Shown in pieces: positions 1 to 14,400 of a stretch of DNA of 64,000 bases (positions are counted from its first letter, which is position 1; every line of letters starts with the position of its first letter). The notes beneath the pieces are model-generated. The model was not told where the DNA came from, did no database searches, and saw only the letters and a list, made by a program, of their open reading frames with translations. Source of the stretch: Nipponacmea schrenckii (Eukaryota > Mollusca > Gastropoda > Lottiidae); assembly GCA_030562195.1 (NCBI GenBank), contig CM060201.1, positions 25,464,067-25,528,066 of the forward strand, given 5' to 3'. The position numbers and the translations under genes are program-made.

Positions 1-417
1 GATTTTTTTTATCACCCAATATCACTGTTAGTTGATTAAGAAATAAATAATAATGGAATATTTTTAGCGTTATCTCCTAGGAGATATTGTGCAGTAGATT
101 TTTATCATACAAGCGATATCTACTGCAGAATACCTTATTGGATGATAAAATAATTTCTTATACATTATTTTACCCCAAAAAGGTGTCTCTTTTGTATATT
201 CAGGTCATGTTTATATAAAGCAACTATGGATTTATTAGTTGAGACATCTTTTGAGAAATTTTCTGGTTTTATAGATTCTCTTTACTTAATTTGCAGAAAT
301 CATATGAATAAAAATCATCCTAAGAAACTTTCATTTTCAATAAATATCTGATTTTAGATTAAATCAATACAGAAAAAGTAGGAAATCCCAGGTAAAATAT
401 TCAAAAGTAAGAAAAAA

Positions 418-756
418 GACTAACTTGTCTTAGAAATAATGAAATTTTCATTATTGGTTTAATATAAAGTTTGTTAATAAAAAGGCTAACTAGCCTTAGA
501 AATAGTGAAATTTTCATTAATGGTTTAATATATAGTTTCTTACAAAAGGCTAACTAGCCTTAGAAATAGTGAAATTTTCATTATTGGTTTAATATAAAGT
601 TTGTTAATAAAAAGGCTAACTAGCCTTAGAAATAGGTTTTTTTTAAAAATTTTTTCAAATTAAAAATTTGGGTTTTAAAATATAGTTTCTTACAAAAGGC
701 TAATTAGCCTTAGAAATAGTGAAATTCTCATTATTGGTTTAATATAAAGTTCTGAA
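418..756. repeat. Tandem array, unit about 64 bp
   Basis: About five units share AAAAGGCTAACTAGCCTTAG, TGAAATTTTCATTATTGG and TTTAATATAAAGTTTGTTA. Each contains the small palindrome AAGGCTAACTAGCCTT. The fourth unit is interrupted at about 636-680 by a homopolymer-rich stretch. Positions 757-1850 hold nothing I can identify. Confidence 0.8.
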
Positions 757-1849
757 TAACAATAAATAAATAGAATTTATTCAAACTGTAAATGTATTGA
801 CAAATCTTGAAATATCCCATTATAGTCATTTCAAGAGACTGGAGTAGTGAATGTTTGAATCATTAGAAACAACAAACAAAATGTTATTGACTAGTTTTTC
901 CTTGTGAACAAAACCAACAAATGGAGGGAAAAACGTCAGGTGAATATTGACATTGAGTGTAATGGCTGATGTGTTTAAAAAGGTCTCCCTATCTTTGTTT
1001 TCACACAAATGATTTCAATGTTTAAGACTAAACTAACTCTAATTCTTCGACTCAAAATCTAGAAATCAGAATTTTGACTTAAAACACCATGCTTGTAATC
1101 TGAGGTAGAGTTTGCAATGACATTTTGTATTTGTCGTGGCATTATACAGGGTTATCTATTGCAGCTCTCTTTATCTTATTTATTTGTAAAAGACATTGAT
1201 GGTTCGTGAGAATATGATTGAAGTAGAAGAGATAATCTTGACAGAGTTCTCTATTTGAGAAATAGATTATCAATCGACAATTTGACTGATGTTATATGAC
1301 ATTGTAACAAAATAATAAAACCACTTTGATTTCTGAACTTAAGTTTCCTTCTATGACTAATAAGTTAATTGTAAGATCTCTTTAATTAAAACTTTCAGAG
1401 AGGTTAATGGACACAAAGCTCTAGAATTTGGTGCATATTTTTATGCTAAAATATTTTGCAAAATTGTTTTTGACAAGTGAAGAAAAAAAAGAATGCCCAT
1501 TTCATTGATGCCTATTGCAGAGCTACTTAATGGCCCTGGCCAATTGTTTCTACAGAATTTCACTTTTCATAATTGTCTTTATATTGTATTGTGTGGATAG
1601 ATAGTATAAAGATAAAATGCCTTTTTTGTCACAAAATATTCTTTTGACATGTTTCATTACATAATATTCATGACAAAGTGACTAATAGCAATAGTACAAT
1701 ACAATGATGTAATAAGGTCATGGGGTCAAGAGAATAGGCCTGGCAAAACTAACATTTAGCTATAACAAAATTCAAATAAAGAATACATCTATTATATAAT
1801 GACAATCTATTTAGTTGAGGTTTGAATTATTCGATAAAATGTGAATATT

Positions 1850-2385
1850 TTTTTGAATTCTGTTATTTGTATTATTTCATACATTTTTATATATTTTATA
1901 ATTTTTTATGTATGTTTGATAATTTTATGTAATATATTTATATTTGATGTGTAATTTTATAATATTTGTATGTGTATATTTATAATATTTGTAATGATTT
2001 ATATTTTTGTATTATATAATAATTTTGTATGTGTATTTTATATTTTATTATTTATAATATTGTAGTGTATTTATAATATTTGTATGTGTATTTATAATTT
2101 TTCATAATATTGTATGTGTATTTTATAATATTTGTATGTATATAATAAATTTTGTATGTGTATTTTAGTATGTGATTTATAATTTTGTTGTGTAGTTTAA
2201 TATTTTTGTATGTGTATTTTATAATTTTGTATGTGTAGTTTATAATTATGTAAGTGTATTTTATAATTTTGTATATATATTTTATAATTTTGTATGTGTA
2301 GTATATAAATTTTTGTATGTGTAGTATATAAATTTTGTATGTGTAGTTTATAATTATGTATGTGTATTTTATAATTTTGCATGGA
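1850..2385. repeat. AT-rich minisatellite of TGTATGTGTATTTTATAAT-type units
   Basis: About 530 bases of units built from TTTTGTATGTGTATTTTATA, roughly 21-30 bp each and variable. It starts about 50 nt inside the slingshot intron that follows exon 5. On the gene's sense strand it is CA/TA-rich. Confidence 0.8.
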
Positions 2386-2435
2386 TAGCCTACAAGAATC
2401 TAGTCCAACTGAGTATCATACTAATTCTGACCTAC

Positions 2436-5400
2436 CTCCATGATTTTTCTTCGATGTTTTTCGACTGCAGTCACTCTGAGGTAAAATTAAAGCAGCTCCC
2501 TTCACAGTGAAGTAACTCTCACTCAAACTAGAAATACAAACAAAAAACATTCTTAATAATCATAAGTTATACAGAAAGAGAAAATAATATAAAAATTTCT
2601 TAAGATTCAAATATTGATCAGTATATTACAAATACATCCAAAAATTCTGCACAATTGTATTAGAAATACATTCAAAAGATCTGAATCTAAACAAATTGCA
2701 ATATATAGCCTATATACCCCATTAGATCTACTAGTACTTTGTGTAAGTCCACCCAATTTTCAAAGTGATACATGTAACATGACTATCTGGTGTAATTTTA
2801 GGTGAAGTTAAAATTGTTTTAACCTTTCAGTGAACTGATAAGTGCAGATTAAAGGTTTATTTACTCAAATAATGTCACATATATAATCATCAATAACTGT
2901 TTTTGCACGAAAGATATGAGCAAACAAGACTTGAAAACAATGGCACAAATGCAAATTTTACATGTCTGTGGCTAACTTTTTTCCAAATATCATAAGTTAC
3001 TATGACAACAAAGTCAAGTTGCTGTCTAAGAAACTTATCGAGTGGACATCAATTCACAATATTCATACTTGTATAAGGAAGAACAGTCACTGCCTATCAG
3101 AACAGCTAACATGTTAACTGTCAATCTATCGTCCCAATCATACAACTGTACATGTGCATGCATTTCTACCCTCAACAAGAGTTGCCAAACTTGGGGTGCA
3201 CTTTATGGACTGCGACTAAAAACATTGAAATTTTTTTTCCATAAATGAATGATTTAATACATGTTAAATATTATTAAGCAACCTTCTTTTGTCAATTAAT
3301 CAGTAACCATGGTTTTAGAAGGGATTTCTTGATTAATCAATTACCCTGAATCCATATTATTATTAATGATATCTCAAAAGCATAATAGAGGATATAGGAT
3401 TATAATTGATTATATAGATCTATTTCTAGCATTAATTATATAGATAATAAGATAGCTCACAGCAAAATATAACATGATAAATAATGATTAATATATAAAT
3501 AGAGGTTAAAATAATCTCCATTTAAAAAAGGTGGAGAGTGATATCAATGACTAATATAAAGTTCTAAAACTATTGAAATAAATTACATAATAATACTTTA
3601 TACAAATATATAGTTAATATATACTTATAAAAATAAGTTAGGCAGGAGGGTGGGGGGTAGTTAAAAGTCCCCTCATTCCATGGCCTGAATTTGGTATGGC
3701 AGATAACGCCTGTCTCATGAAAAAATTCAAGGCATGAGTTAATATGACAAATTTTAAATGCCTTCCAAAGGAACGATACTTGATTGATCAGGTCATAATT
3801 GGTTATGTATAACACTCTTTGAGAAACAGTATATCAGGGAAGACTGCTTGAAACCTTGTATAAACCATTATTGGTCAGTCTCGTGATCAAAACCCCCATT
3901 CCTACTATCATTGTACATAACCTAAAATCATCAATTTAATAACATGTATAACAGTCAGATTTAAAACCTTGTAAAAGACCATATACAAGGTTTTAATCTT
4001 ATCTTTCTGTGGACGAAAACAGAAAAACCATTCAGGCCTATATTGTACAATAATACAAATATGTAAGTTATTATAGAAGTTTTTGATTGTTAAGGAATAA
4101 AAACATAACGGTAAAAATATATGATAAATAAAAATTTAAATGTACACATACAAACTATTCTTTTGCATTTTTCTCGAATAAAAGTACTTTTATGTCATAT
4201 AACGTTATACAAGGTTTCAAGCGGTCACCCACAATATATATATGTTTCAAATTATCAATTTTAAGTTGGCATCAAATCCATGCACATCCTGAAACAAAAT
4301 CAGCCAAGCATTTAGACTTCCAATTGGATATGACATGGTAGAAGCAATAACCTGTGTTTGAATAATATCAGTAGAAAAGCCATTACTTTACCTGTAAAGA
4401 AACTCAATGACAAACATTAAGGAGTTATGAAGTTGACAATAATAACTCGAATGGAGTTTTAAATACACTGCATAGTGGTAGAGTACATTGTGTATAATAG
4501 TTATAACTTTATATTCTCTTATAGAAATATTTCACACCTCACTGACAGTCAGCCTACTTTCATTTTAAAACAAGTAGGCTAAGATGACTGGTATGCTGAG
4601 TATGTAGCTTGTCGCTATGAGTCTCAAAATTTATATCCCCACTTCATTAGGTTGACGACATTAAAGGGATTGTAAAGAAGTTTTCAAAATTTTTAATGTG
4701 TATGGAACACTGATGGAATCAATTTTATCCATTCCAATGTTCAATCAGATGTCTGTGGTTTCTGCAATTTCACTAAGACTAAGATTTTGATGACGTCACT
4801 AATCGCTATGTGATACATATTTTGCATTTAGTGACATCATCAAACACTTAGTTTTAGTGATTAGGGTGGTTGAAAGGCACTGGCACAGGGTTAAAGTGGA
4901 GTTCACTATTGTAGGAACCACAGACATCTTATTGAAAATTTGAATGGTGTTCAGTGATGCTTACAGTGTATCTGATACACATAACAAATTAGTAAAACCC
5001 CTTTACAATCTCTTTAAGTAATGTTATGGTAATATGAAACAGAACTCTAGCAAAATGAGATATAATTAGGGCTAATTACTGCAAAATAATTAATATTTGA
5101 TAAGCATAACTTTAGATCAAATCCCTTTTTTAAGAAGACTGTAAAGGAAATTCATCTAGAAATGAATCAAAGGAAAAAGAGAATTTACTCAAATTATAAT
5201 ATAACACAAGATATATGTAAAAATTTGAAGCGAAAAAACAAATTATATTGCAGAAATACAGTTGCACAAAATGAAGCATGAAAAGATTAATACAGTCGAC
5301 ATAGTTTGAATAGGGAAATTATTAAGACATTAAACTAATAACCACAAATATGAGGTCAAAGAGCAAACAGGATACATTGAAATATGATGAGGGGAAAAGG

Positions 5401-8400
5401 GTTAATGACTCTAGAATGATTTTAATGTAGTTTTAATGATGATATAATAATTAATAAAAATCTTTTTTTTTATTACATTGAGTTTGAAATTCAATGACTC
5501 TCAGATCTATTTTTGACATTACAGTTACAAGCTTATAGTCGTGAAAGGTTGCCATTGATTGGAGAGTTCAGACAGGGTCCGTCTGCTCAAATTCTGCCCT
5601 CAATCGAAGGGTATGAAATTTTCATCTCTAAACTATTCAATTCTCCACCATTTTGAATTCTGACTTATTTTTTTGCACAGGGTGGCTTCCTGAATTTGAT
5701 TCCAACTTGTTTTATTTACTGTTCTGTTCATTCCATAAATCCTGAACAGCAGAACTGATCAATCCTAGCCCAAAGGTCTCAAGCTATCAGAAGTCAAAAT
5801 CTAACAACAGAATTAAGAGATTCTGCTGAATTGCTGAAACCACAGAGTCCTGATTGAAATGAAGAATGGTGCAAATTGATAGTACCAGTGTCACTGATGC
5901 AAAAATTTTGGAAACCTCTTAACAATCCCTTTAATTTTAGTCATTTAAAGGCGCCATCTGTCTATTGTAGAATACTTTAGACTACAGTTAGTTCTTGAAG
6001 ACATTGATGTTATGGAACTTTCAATGAAGCCAGGGGTCAAGAAAAAGAACACAATTACAAAACATACTAACACTAACAAGATTTCAGAGCTAAGCCTAGC
6101 TGATCAATAGCTTAAAATAATTTGGGTGGGGCTAACATAATTTAAAAATTGATGATAGATGATCAAATTAAAGGGGAATGTCTAGGTCACTATATCTTTA
6201 CAGTGTGTTTCAACTTTTATTGAAAAGATTTCAAAAAGATTTTGGACACATTTAGCACCATTCTCTGATTTGTCACTATATCTGGAATTTCTAAGTTTCA
6301 AAAAAACATAGTGACTGTGTGGTTCTTGGAAATAACACAGTCATTTTGAATCACTACCTCAACATAATTAGTCAATTTTTTTTAAAAGGCTCTTATATCC
6401 CTTCAAATCCTTATTAAAGCCATTTCTGAACTTAAAACTTAGTTGAAATTATATAGCCATTTTAAATATTTGACTTACTAAGTTCAAGTAGTGATTCGAA
6501 ATGGCTATAATATTTCAACTAAGTTTAAATTTCAGAGATGGCTTTAATTAAGATTTAAAAAAGCTTTGTTGAAATATTCAAGCTGCTTAAAATTTTGACT
6601 AAATAGTGATTCAATCAGTTATGAACTATGTAAGAACCATGATGTGAAATACCTAAAAAGATATAGGACTTGACATTCCTTTTAACCCTTTGAACACAGA
6701 GGTTGGTTATAAATCACTCAGCACTACATGCTAGGGAATATGAAAAACCTAACACATATTAACACCACTGTCATGTGTATGAGACCATTGGTGCTCAAAG
6801 GGTTAATGATGATAATCTTCTAGAGAATAAAAGAGAGTAAAAGAAAATATGGCAAATAAAATAATTCAAATTAAATTTGTAGGCTTATAAAAAAAATCGA
6901 GACAATTCAAATCCAATTATCATTGTTCTACTAAAGTTATAAATCTTTAGAATATTGTAATAAATGATATCTTAAAATTATTTAAAACTAATTTTATTCT
7001 TTTACTTAAGTTAATATTTCTTATATTATTTTATTATTTTATTATATAGTTACTATTAACTTAATTTTGTATTTAATATTGCTAGACTATATTTTAATAT
7101 AATGATAATGATGATTTAAGAATGATGATTATAATCATTAAAATATTAATGATGAATGAGTTAAAGATGGGATTAAAAGGGTTAAAATCCCATGCAGCAC
7201 TGTGTCTACATGAAAAAGTACAGTTCTCACCAAGGTCGAAGTTTAGTTATGAACCGAACGGTGTTGAAAAACTTGCGTAACTTCTTTAGAGCTGATCGGG
7301 ATCTGAAATTGTCATGTAATCAATAATCATTTGTTCATTTTTAATTCAAGTTCCGTACAGAATAACAGAAGAAAGACAGCCAATTCCAAAAACTAAACAT
7401 ACACTCCATGCCCAAACGAAATAACTAGGATTCTTACATAGAAATAACACACACGAACAAAGTTCACAGACATTTTTAATCTCTACCTTGTCTTAGTAAG
7501 AAAAATTCCTTAAAATGGCTTAAAAATTCAACAAAATCAAGTCAGAGATTAAAAAATGGCTGTGAACTATGTTTATGTGTTATTTCCATATAAGAACCAT
7601 AGAAGTTTCGTTTAACTCCATGCCATGTTCAGGAACTGCATGCAAGTTCAGTCATCTTCAAGACAACAGGATCTGAAAATTCACAAAGTTTTATCTCCAC
7701 ATGACCCAAGAAATACAGTATCAAAATTCATAACGTGTCATTTGCTTTAATTCAAACCGAAAGATAAATGGAAACAGAACAGAGATAATTAGACGAAATT
7801 AGCTAGATTAGCATGTAAGCACAGTTATTTCCAGTCCAGATCATTTGAAACTACATATGGCTCTTAGAGAAATTACACACACACAAATGTACTTTACAAC
7901 CATTTTGAATCTAATAAGACAAATTTCCAAAAAGACTATATAATATTACATCTAAGCCTTCAAATCACAATGTAAAATGATAGAAATGGCAATTAATTGA
8001 TCATTTTAAGACTTGGTTGAAATATTATAGCTATTTAAAAATATGGATTTGTTAAGTCAAAGTAGAGATTCAAAATGGTCGTGGGCTTTGTTCCTCTGTG
8101 TTATTTCATGGAATATGATGATTTGTATGGATCTGCATTGTTTCCAAAAACAAAATAATGGAGTATTTTTAGGAGGAAATTGTTGACTTGTTGGCATGGT
8201 AAATAAAAGTTAATATTTTCTATGTTGGACATCATATCACCAGGTTGGACTTGTTTCATTGTTTATTTAAACTAGGCTTACTTTATTAACTAAATACAAC
8301 AAAATACAAATAATTATCATTTCTACCATATTTACAGTCCAGTTGTACAAATAATAATATCACTGCTATTGTACACTTCAAGGGTACAGTTTTCTTTATA

Positions 8401-11400
8401 AGCCTGTGTTAAACCAAGTCCACTACACTAGGTTTTATCAAACGGCCTCCGTGAAAGTTACGATATTGCTCTGCGGAAACTGCCGAGGATTGCCGATTGT
8501 AGGTTTTGTAGGAGTGGTAACAAAAATAAGCGCAACTAAAGTTGTATCACCCCCATGGGCTGTTATTACACAGGACCATGTCCTAATATATTGAACCTAA
8601 CTTCTGAACCATGTAAAATAAAGAGTTCTATGTTTGTCCTTATGGACTGAATGTTAGACAGAACCCAACCATGTCCTTGTGTATTGGACCTAATTCTAAC
8701 CCATGTAAAATAAAGAGTCTATGTTTGTCTCTATGGGCTGAATGTTAGACAGGAAATGTCCTTGTGTATTGGACCTAATTCTAACCCATGTGAAATCTAG
8801 AGTCTTGGTCTTGTCCTATGGACTCAATGTTAGACAGGAAATGTCTTTGTGTATTGGACCTAATTCTAACCCATGCAAAATAAAGAGTTCTTTATTTGTT
8901 TCCCATGATACTCAATTTTTTTAGACCCCAACAGAAAGCCTTTGGGGGGTGGTTGGGGCAAAAATTTTTTTAAATCCATGGGAAAAATACTTTCTTTTTT
9001 CCAATAAAATATTTGAGACTAAATAAGTATTTATACCACAACTTAAGGAAGATTTAAAAAGCGGATGTCTAGGAAAAACCAATTTTTTAAAATACTGAAC
9101 TTATATTTTTGGAATCAGGAAAAGGCAAAAATTTTACTTACCAATTTTAAAAAATAAATAAGAAACCCAAATTTAAGTTTTCCCGGCTAAAATTCCTTCT
9201 CACAAACCTTCAAAATAAAATCCAATCAAGGGAAAAAACCAAAATTTATTAAATTTAAAATGAACTAATATATTTATGCCCAATCATAATGATAAACAAA
9301 AAATTTTAATTTTAAAATTTTATTTTAAAATTTTAAAACCAAGTACATAAATGTTAAGGCAGAAAAATGTATAAAACATGAAAAGGAAGTTTACATGTAC
9401 TAAAGTTAATTATGACAAAACCATATAAAGATTACAAAAGTATAATGAATTAAAAAAATGTATAATACATGTACATAATGTATAATACATGTACATAATG
9501 TATAATGCATGTACATAATGTATAATGCATGTACATAATGTATAATACATGTACATAATCATAACAACCCAATAAAATAAAAATATAATTTAAGTACATT
9601 TTTAATTTTTTCTTAATTTTCATGTAATAATGGTTAAAAGAATGGGAATATACCCTAAATGTTTTTTAAATGTTTTTATCTCATAAACAAAAAAGACAAA
9701 AACATAAATATACATTAAGTCATCATTATTATTTTTTGTGCTTGATAAAGATTCCTGTATGTGAAGTGCAACCTGGCAAAAATTAAAGGAATGAGAAGTA
9801 TATCCATAATAGTGTTCTTATTAAATGTTTATCATCTTATAAAATGTCATATAAAGATGACAAAACACTTTTTATATATATATATCTACTTTATTATAGC
9901 ATTATGTCATTCAGTTGTCTCATATCTATTTATATTCAAGTATTATCTTTATTTTCCAGTGAATAGAATAAAGGCATCAAAGAAAGTCAGAGTTAAATGG
10001 ACTCAAAAGCAATAAAGTTTTTAAAAGAAAATCAAATTAGTTTATTGAGGACAGAAGTGTAGCTGCAAGTGTCTGTTAAAGGGACAGGTTTACCATTCAA
10101 TTGACCAATATTGCATTCTGTAGTCTCAGAAACAGGAAATTTGTAGCTAAGCTACTCAGAAATAGAGTTCACAGCTCACCATCAAAACTTTGAGACTTCA
10201 AATACATGTGTCTAGAATTATTCGTGTTTAAATGTAACAATGACATCTTGTCATTTCTTGAGACTGTGCTATATATAGCAAAGACATAAATAGAAATAGA
10301 AAGTAAAATTCCTAGTTTGAAGTATTTTTATGGTAATACTATTATATCAGCAATGTCTGTAGTTCGTGCAATTCAACTATATCTGTTTGATGTAAAAGTG
10401 TTTGATGGCATCACTAATCACGAAGGCCTTATGTTATACAAGCATATTTTCCAAAGCAAATGTAAATATTGGTAATTACACTACGATATAATTTTCCGAA
10501 GCCGTTTTGTGAAACCCCTGATGCTACTTGTCACTCCTATACTTTTACTAGGCCCCGTGTACTACAGGCTGTCACACATTAAAGATCCCTCAACAGTTTA
10601 AAATCCCCAAAAGAGTAGGCTACCTAAATTCGCTGCATGGCAAAGCCCAACTTCATCAGCCTATGAGGCGCAGAATAGGATGTAAAACTCCACCGATTCA
10701 TTTAATTTCATAGTAGCTTTAACGCCAGTGATTTCGTCATACTGTGGACAAGATATTGGTTGATGAAATCAATTTTTGCCTGTACTGATTTCAATTCTTC
10801 TTGTCCCTTTTATTATCCTAAAATAAACCTATCATAAATAGTCTTTAATACTAATTAATCCTACCTTCCTCTTCGTAATAATACAAGACTACTGCTAGAC
10901 CGTCTGCGACCTCTATTCCACATCACACAATTTTAGATATAACAATTTGACTTCAAAATATCAAAGTGTTTAATGCATTGTTTTGTGTTTGCATAACTTT
11001 ATAACAAGTCTTGAAATGGCATTTCGTAATAATTCCTTTCACTTTCACATATGTGTCTCAGTATGACAATAAAAAACGTGTCAAAAACTTTATAAAATTA
11101 CTGATTGCTGTTCCATAAAACTGCATTGACTATGCATCAATCCTATGGCATATGCCTATGCATAAATCCTATGGAATATGCCTATGTATAAATCCTATGG
11201 CATATGCCTATGCATAAATCCTATGGCATATGCATCTCAAAAATTTTTCACACTGAATATTCCATTCACAGTATTTCAATTGAGGTTCTCCCTTTCAACC
11301 GACCAACTATTCACTAATACACACGAACCTATATTATTCTTGATTCAGGCCAATGTTGTTTATTGTTTACCACTTGTTCAATGACAATATTTGGGTCAGA

Positions 11401-14400
11401 AATAAAAATGCAACTGTTTAACTAACAAACTGTAAAATTTGACTCAATGCATCGAAGATTTGATTTACCTTTCTTATGGTAAAACATAGTACAATAAATT
11501 ATTTGTTTTTGGTGAAAAATGAAATATGAAAGTATGTCTTAAAGGGATACTGCATCTTAGCATGAACATAAAATTTTAGTTTTCAAGAATGATCAATATG
11601 AGTATATATTCATCAGTGAACTTACCTGGTGTCATAAAGTAACAGAATTCCTTAAAATCTGTAAAAGTCACAAAACTAAGTCATTTTTTAAAAACGCTTA
11701 TTCAGTTTATTAAGTGTTTTCCAATACTCAAATGCATCTTTATGGCTAATTACTTAGCTTTTTGGATATTTATTTTTTTTTATGTTATTTATGGCAGTAG
11801 GTATATGTTCTGATGAATAGAGCTCTTTTTAGTTAAGTTTAAAATTTTGAAATTTTATGTTCATTCTAAGACCCATTATCCCTTTAACAATCTCAACAAT
11901 AGTATAATTGTTAAGAACAAACTCTATAACAATAATATAATTCTAATTTGTATTCCTTGTGAATTGTCCTACAGGAAATTTGTGATATAATTTGAAAGTT
12001 GCGGTGGCTCAGTGAGTTAGACACTTGCTGGTCAACCTGAGGAACCCGGGTTCAATCCTGGCATAGGTCGAGTTGAACTTTTTCTGCCTGGTTTCCCCTT
12101 GTCAGTGATGTCTAGTCACAGTGTCTAGTCCATGGGACAATAACCCAAGGTCCTATAAGGTACAGGCTGTTCAATTTAAAGAGTTGGCGAAATTTTCTCT
12201 TGACAGTTAGAAATCACAAATAGAGTAAGCTTATGCCGGCGTCCAGGTAAAATTTCCGTCACTGCACACTGCATGGTATTGCCTGTTTTCATTAGCCCAT
12301 AGTTGGAAATCACAAATAGAGGAGGCTTATGCCGCTATCTTGGTAAAATTTCCTTTGGTGCTAACTCGAATATGAAAAATCAATTAAACTCTTCAATATG
12401 CTTATTTCAGTGCATTTTTAATTGTAGCAGACGACAAACAATTAACTTCATGACATGGCCTATAATCAAAGTAAGTAGACAATGAAGTTAAATAGTTAAA
12501 TGACCTTTTGACGCCCATATTCTAATGGTTTCAACATCCTATTATATATATCTTATCATTCTTCAACAACTTCCTGTCAATATGTTTTAATCAGTTCAAT
12601 TATACCCAACATAACACTAACTGATGTTAATGACTTCCTCCTTGGTCTGTGCTTTCGTCACTTCAATCACATATTATTTTCACACAGAGATGTGCATTGT
12701 AAATATGGACGTGATATATAATGAAATTGTGTTGCACACTAGAACTAGAATTTTGCAAAAATCATAGTTGAAATATCTTGTTTTGAAGATATAGTTTTAA
12801 ACTCAACCAAATGAAATTAACTTAATATTAAACACTATTTTAAGGACTTTTTTCTTGTACAGAACAGCAGTTTATGTCAGTACTTGGACGTATGTAAATT
12901 ACAAAAAAGTCCAAAGTCTACATCATTTAAAAAATATCACTTTATAATTTCATTAAAAATTTTGATTTACTGCCAAAGTAGTCCAAGGACTGAGAAAGTA
13001 TTGTATTTAAAAATAAGAGTACAACTTTATTGACATATATTTTAACCAAACTTTCGATTGACAGAATAAACACATTGGATTAAACCCAATCTCAATTCAA
13101 TTAACTGCACGTGTAGCTCAAAAAATCAATGTCTCTGCATATAGCTAAGATGGCTTTACCAATTGCAGACTGGTCTCTGGTGCTTTATAAATTTCCATTG
13201 ACTACTAAATGTTATATTGTTTAATATTATTTTGAAATGAAATTAATGGAGTTTTACGTCCTACTCTTCTGCACTTAGTATAGTATTATATTGAGAAGAT
13301 GGGTTTGGTTTATATCTTGAATATATAAAATACTCAAGGACTTTGGAGTAAGGCTGTATCCACATTGTCAGTAAAAGCGAAAAAGTCTCTTATTCCAATA
13401 CAAGCCTTACTCTGGAAAACCAAGTCGAATTCTGTATCAATGAACTTCAAAATATTTGACAGTATTGTAAAACCGATATTATTATATGGAGCAGAAATAT
13501 GGGGCTATGAATACAGGAAAGACATAGAATCTGTGCATTCGCAATTCTGTAAATTCACACTGCAAATTCACAAAAGTAGCTCTTCTGTTGGTGCAAATGG
13601 GGAATGTGGTCGTTACGACCTTTCTGTCTGTTATATGCTTAAATGTATCAAATACTGGACTCGTCTCATTTCGCTTCAAAATAATAGATTTCCGAGACAA
13701 GTATACTTAATGTTAAAGGATTTAGATTCTGTCGGAAGGATCACTTGGGCTACAAAAATGAGAACTCTGCTATGCTCTATTGGTTTCGGATATGTCTGGT
13801 ATATGCAGGAGATAGGTAATCTAAAAGATTTCCTGTATATGATAAAAGTACGCCTCAGAGATATTAATATACAAGATTGGTCTGAAAATATAAATAACAG
13901 TGAGAGTCTAAATGAATATTGTACATTCAAAATAAACTTATGTCAAGAAACATATCTATCTTCAAATATTCCAAAACACATTTGTAGAAACATAACTTTA
14001 TTAAGACTTAACTTATTTCCCTTGAATTGTAATTTATACCGCAGAAATCAAAGTAGCTCAGATAAATGTCCATTATGTCACGTAGCCAAGGAAGATTTGT
14101 TTCATATTCTGTTAGAATGTAAAGCGTATAGTCAATTAAGATCTTATCTCATACCAAATAAATTTACCGAATCCCTACCAAATCGACATATTTTTAGTAC
14201 AATATGCAGCACATCTAACGTGGGTGATCTGAGATCTATTTCATCCTTTTTAGACCAGTCGATGATTCTACAGAAATCACTATTATAAATAATTATGTAA
14301 TTATATTTGTAAATATTAGAATATTTATTCATTATCTACTTATGTATTTCATGTATATTATACCCGTTTCTTTATTATACTACATATTATGTATTTAAAT

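Noticed and set aside
2197..2382. Minus-strand 61-codon open frame rich in HIHNYK-type repeats
   Set aside because: It is the translation of the AT-rich minisatellite, with no splice or start context.
11998..12075. Possible functional tRNA gene (A and B boxes present)
   Set aside because: The acceptor and anticodon arms do not pair properly, the sequence runs directly into the SINE body, and a second degenerate copy exists at 49374.
13482..13930. Minus-strand open frames of 72 and 84 codons
   Set aside because: They are antisense shadows of the LINE ORF2 fragment.
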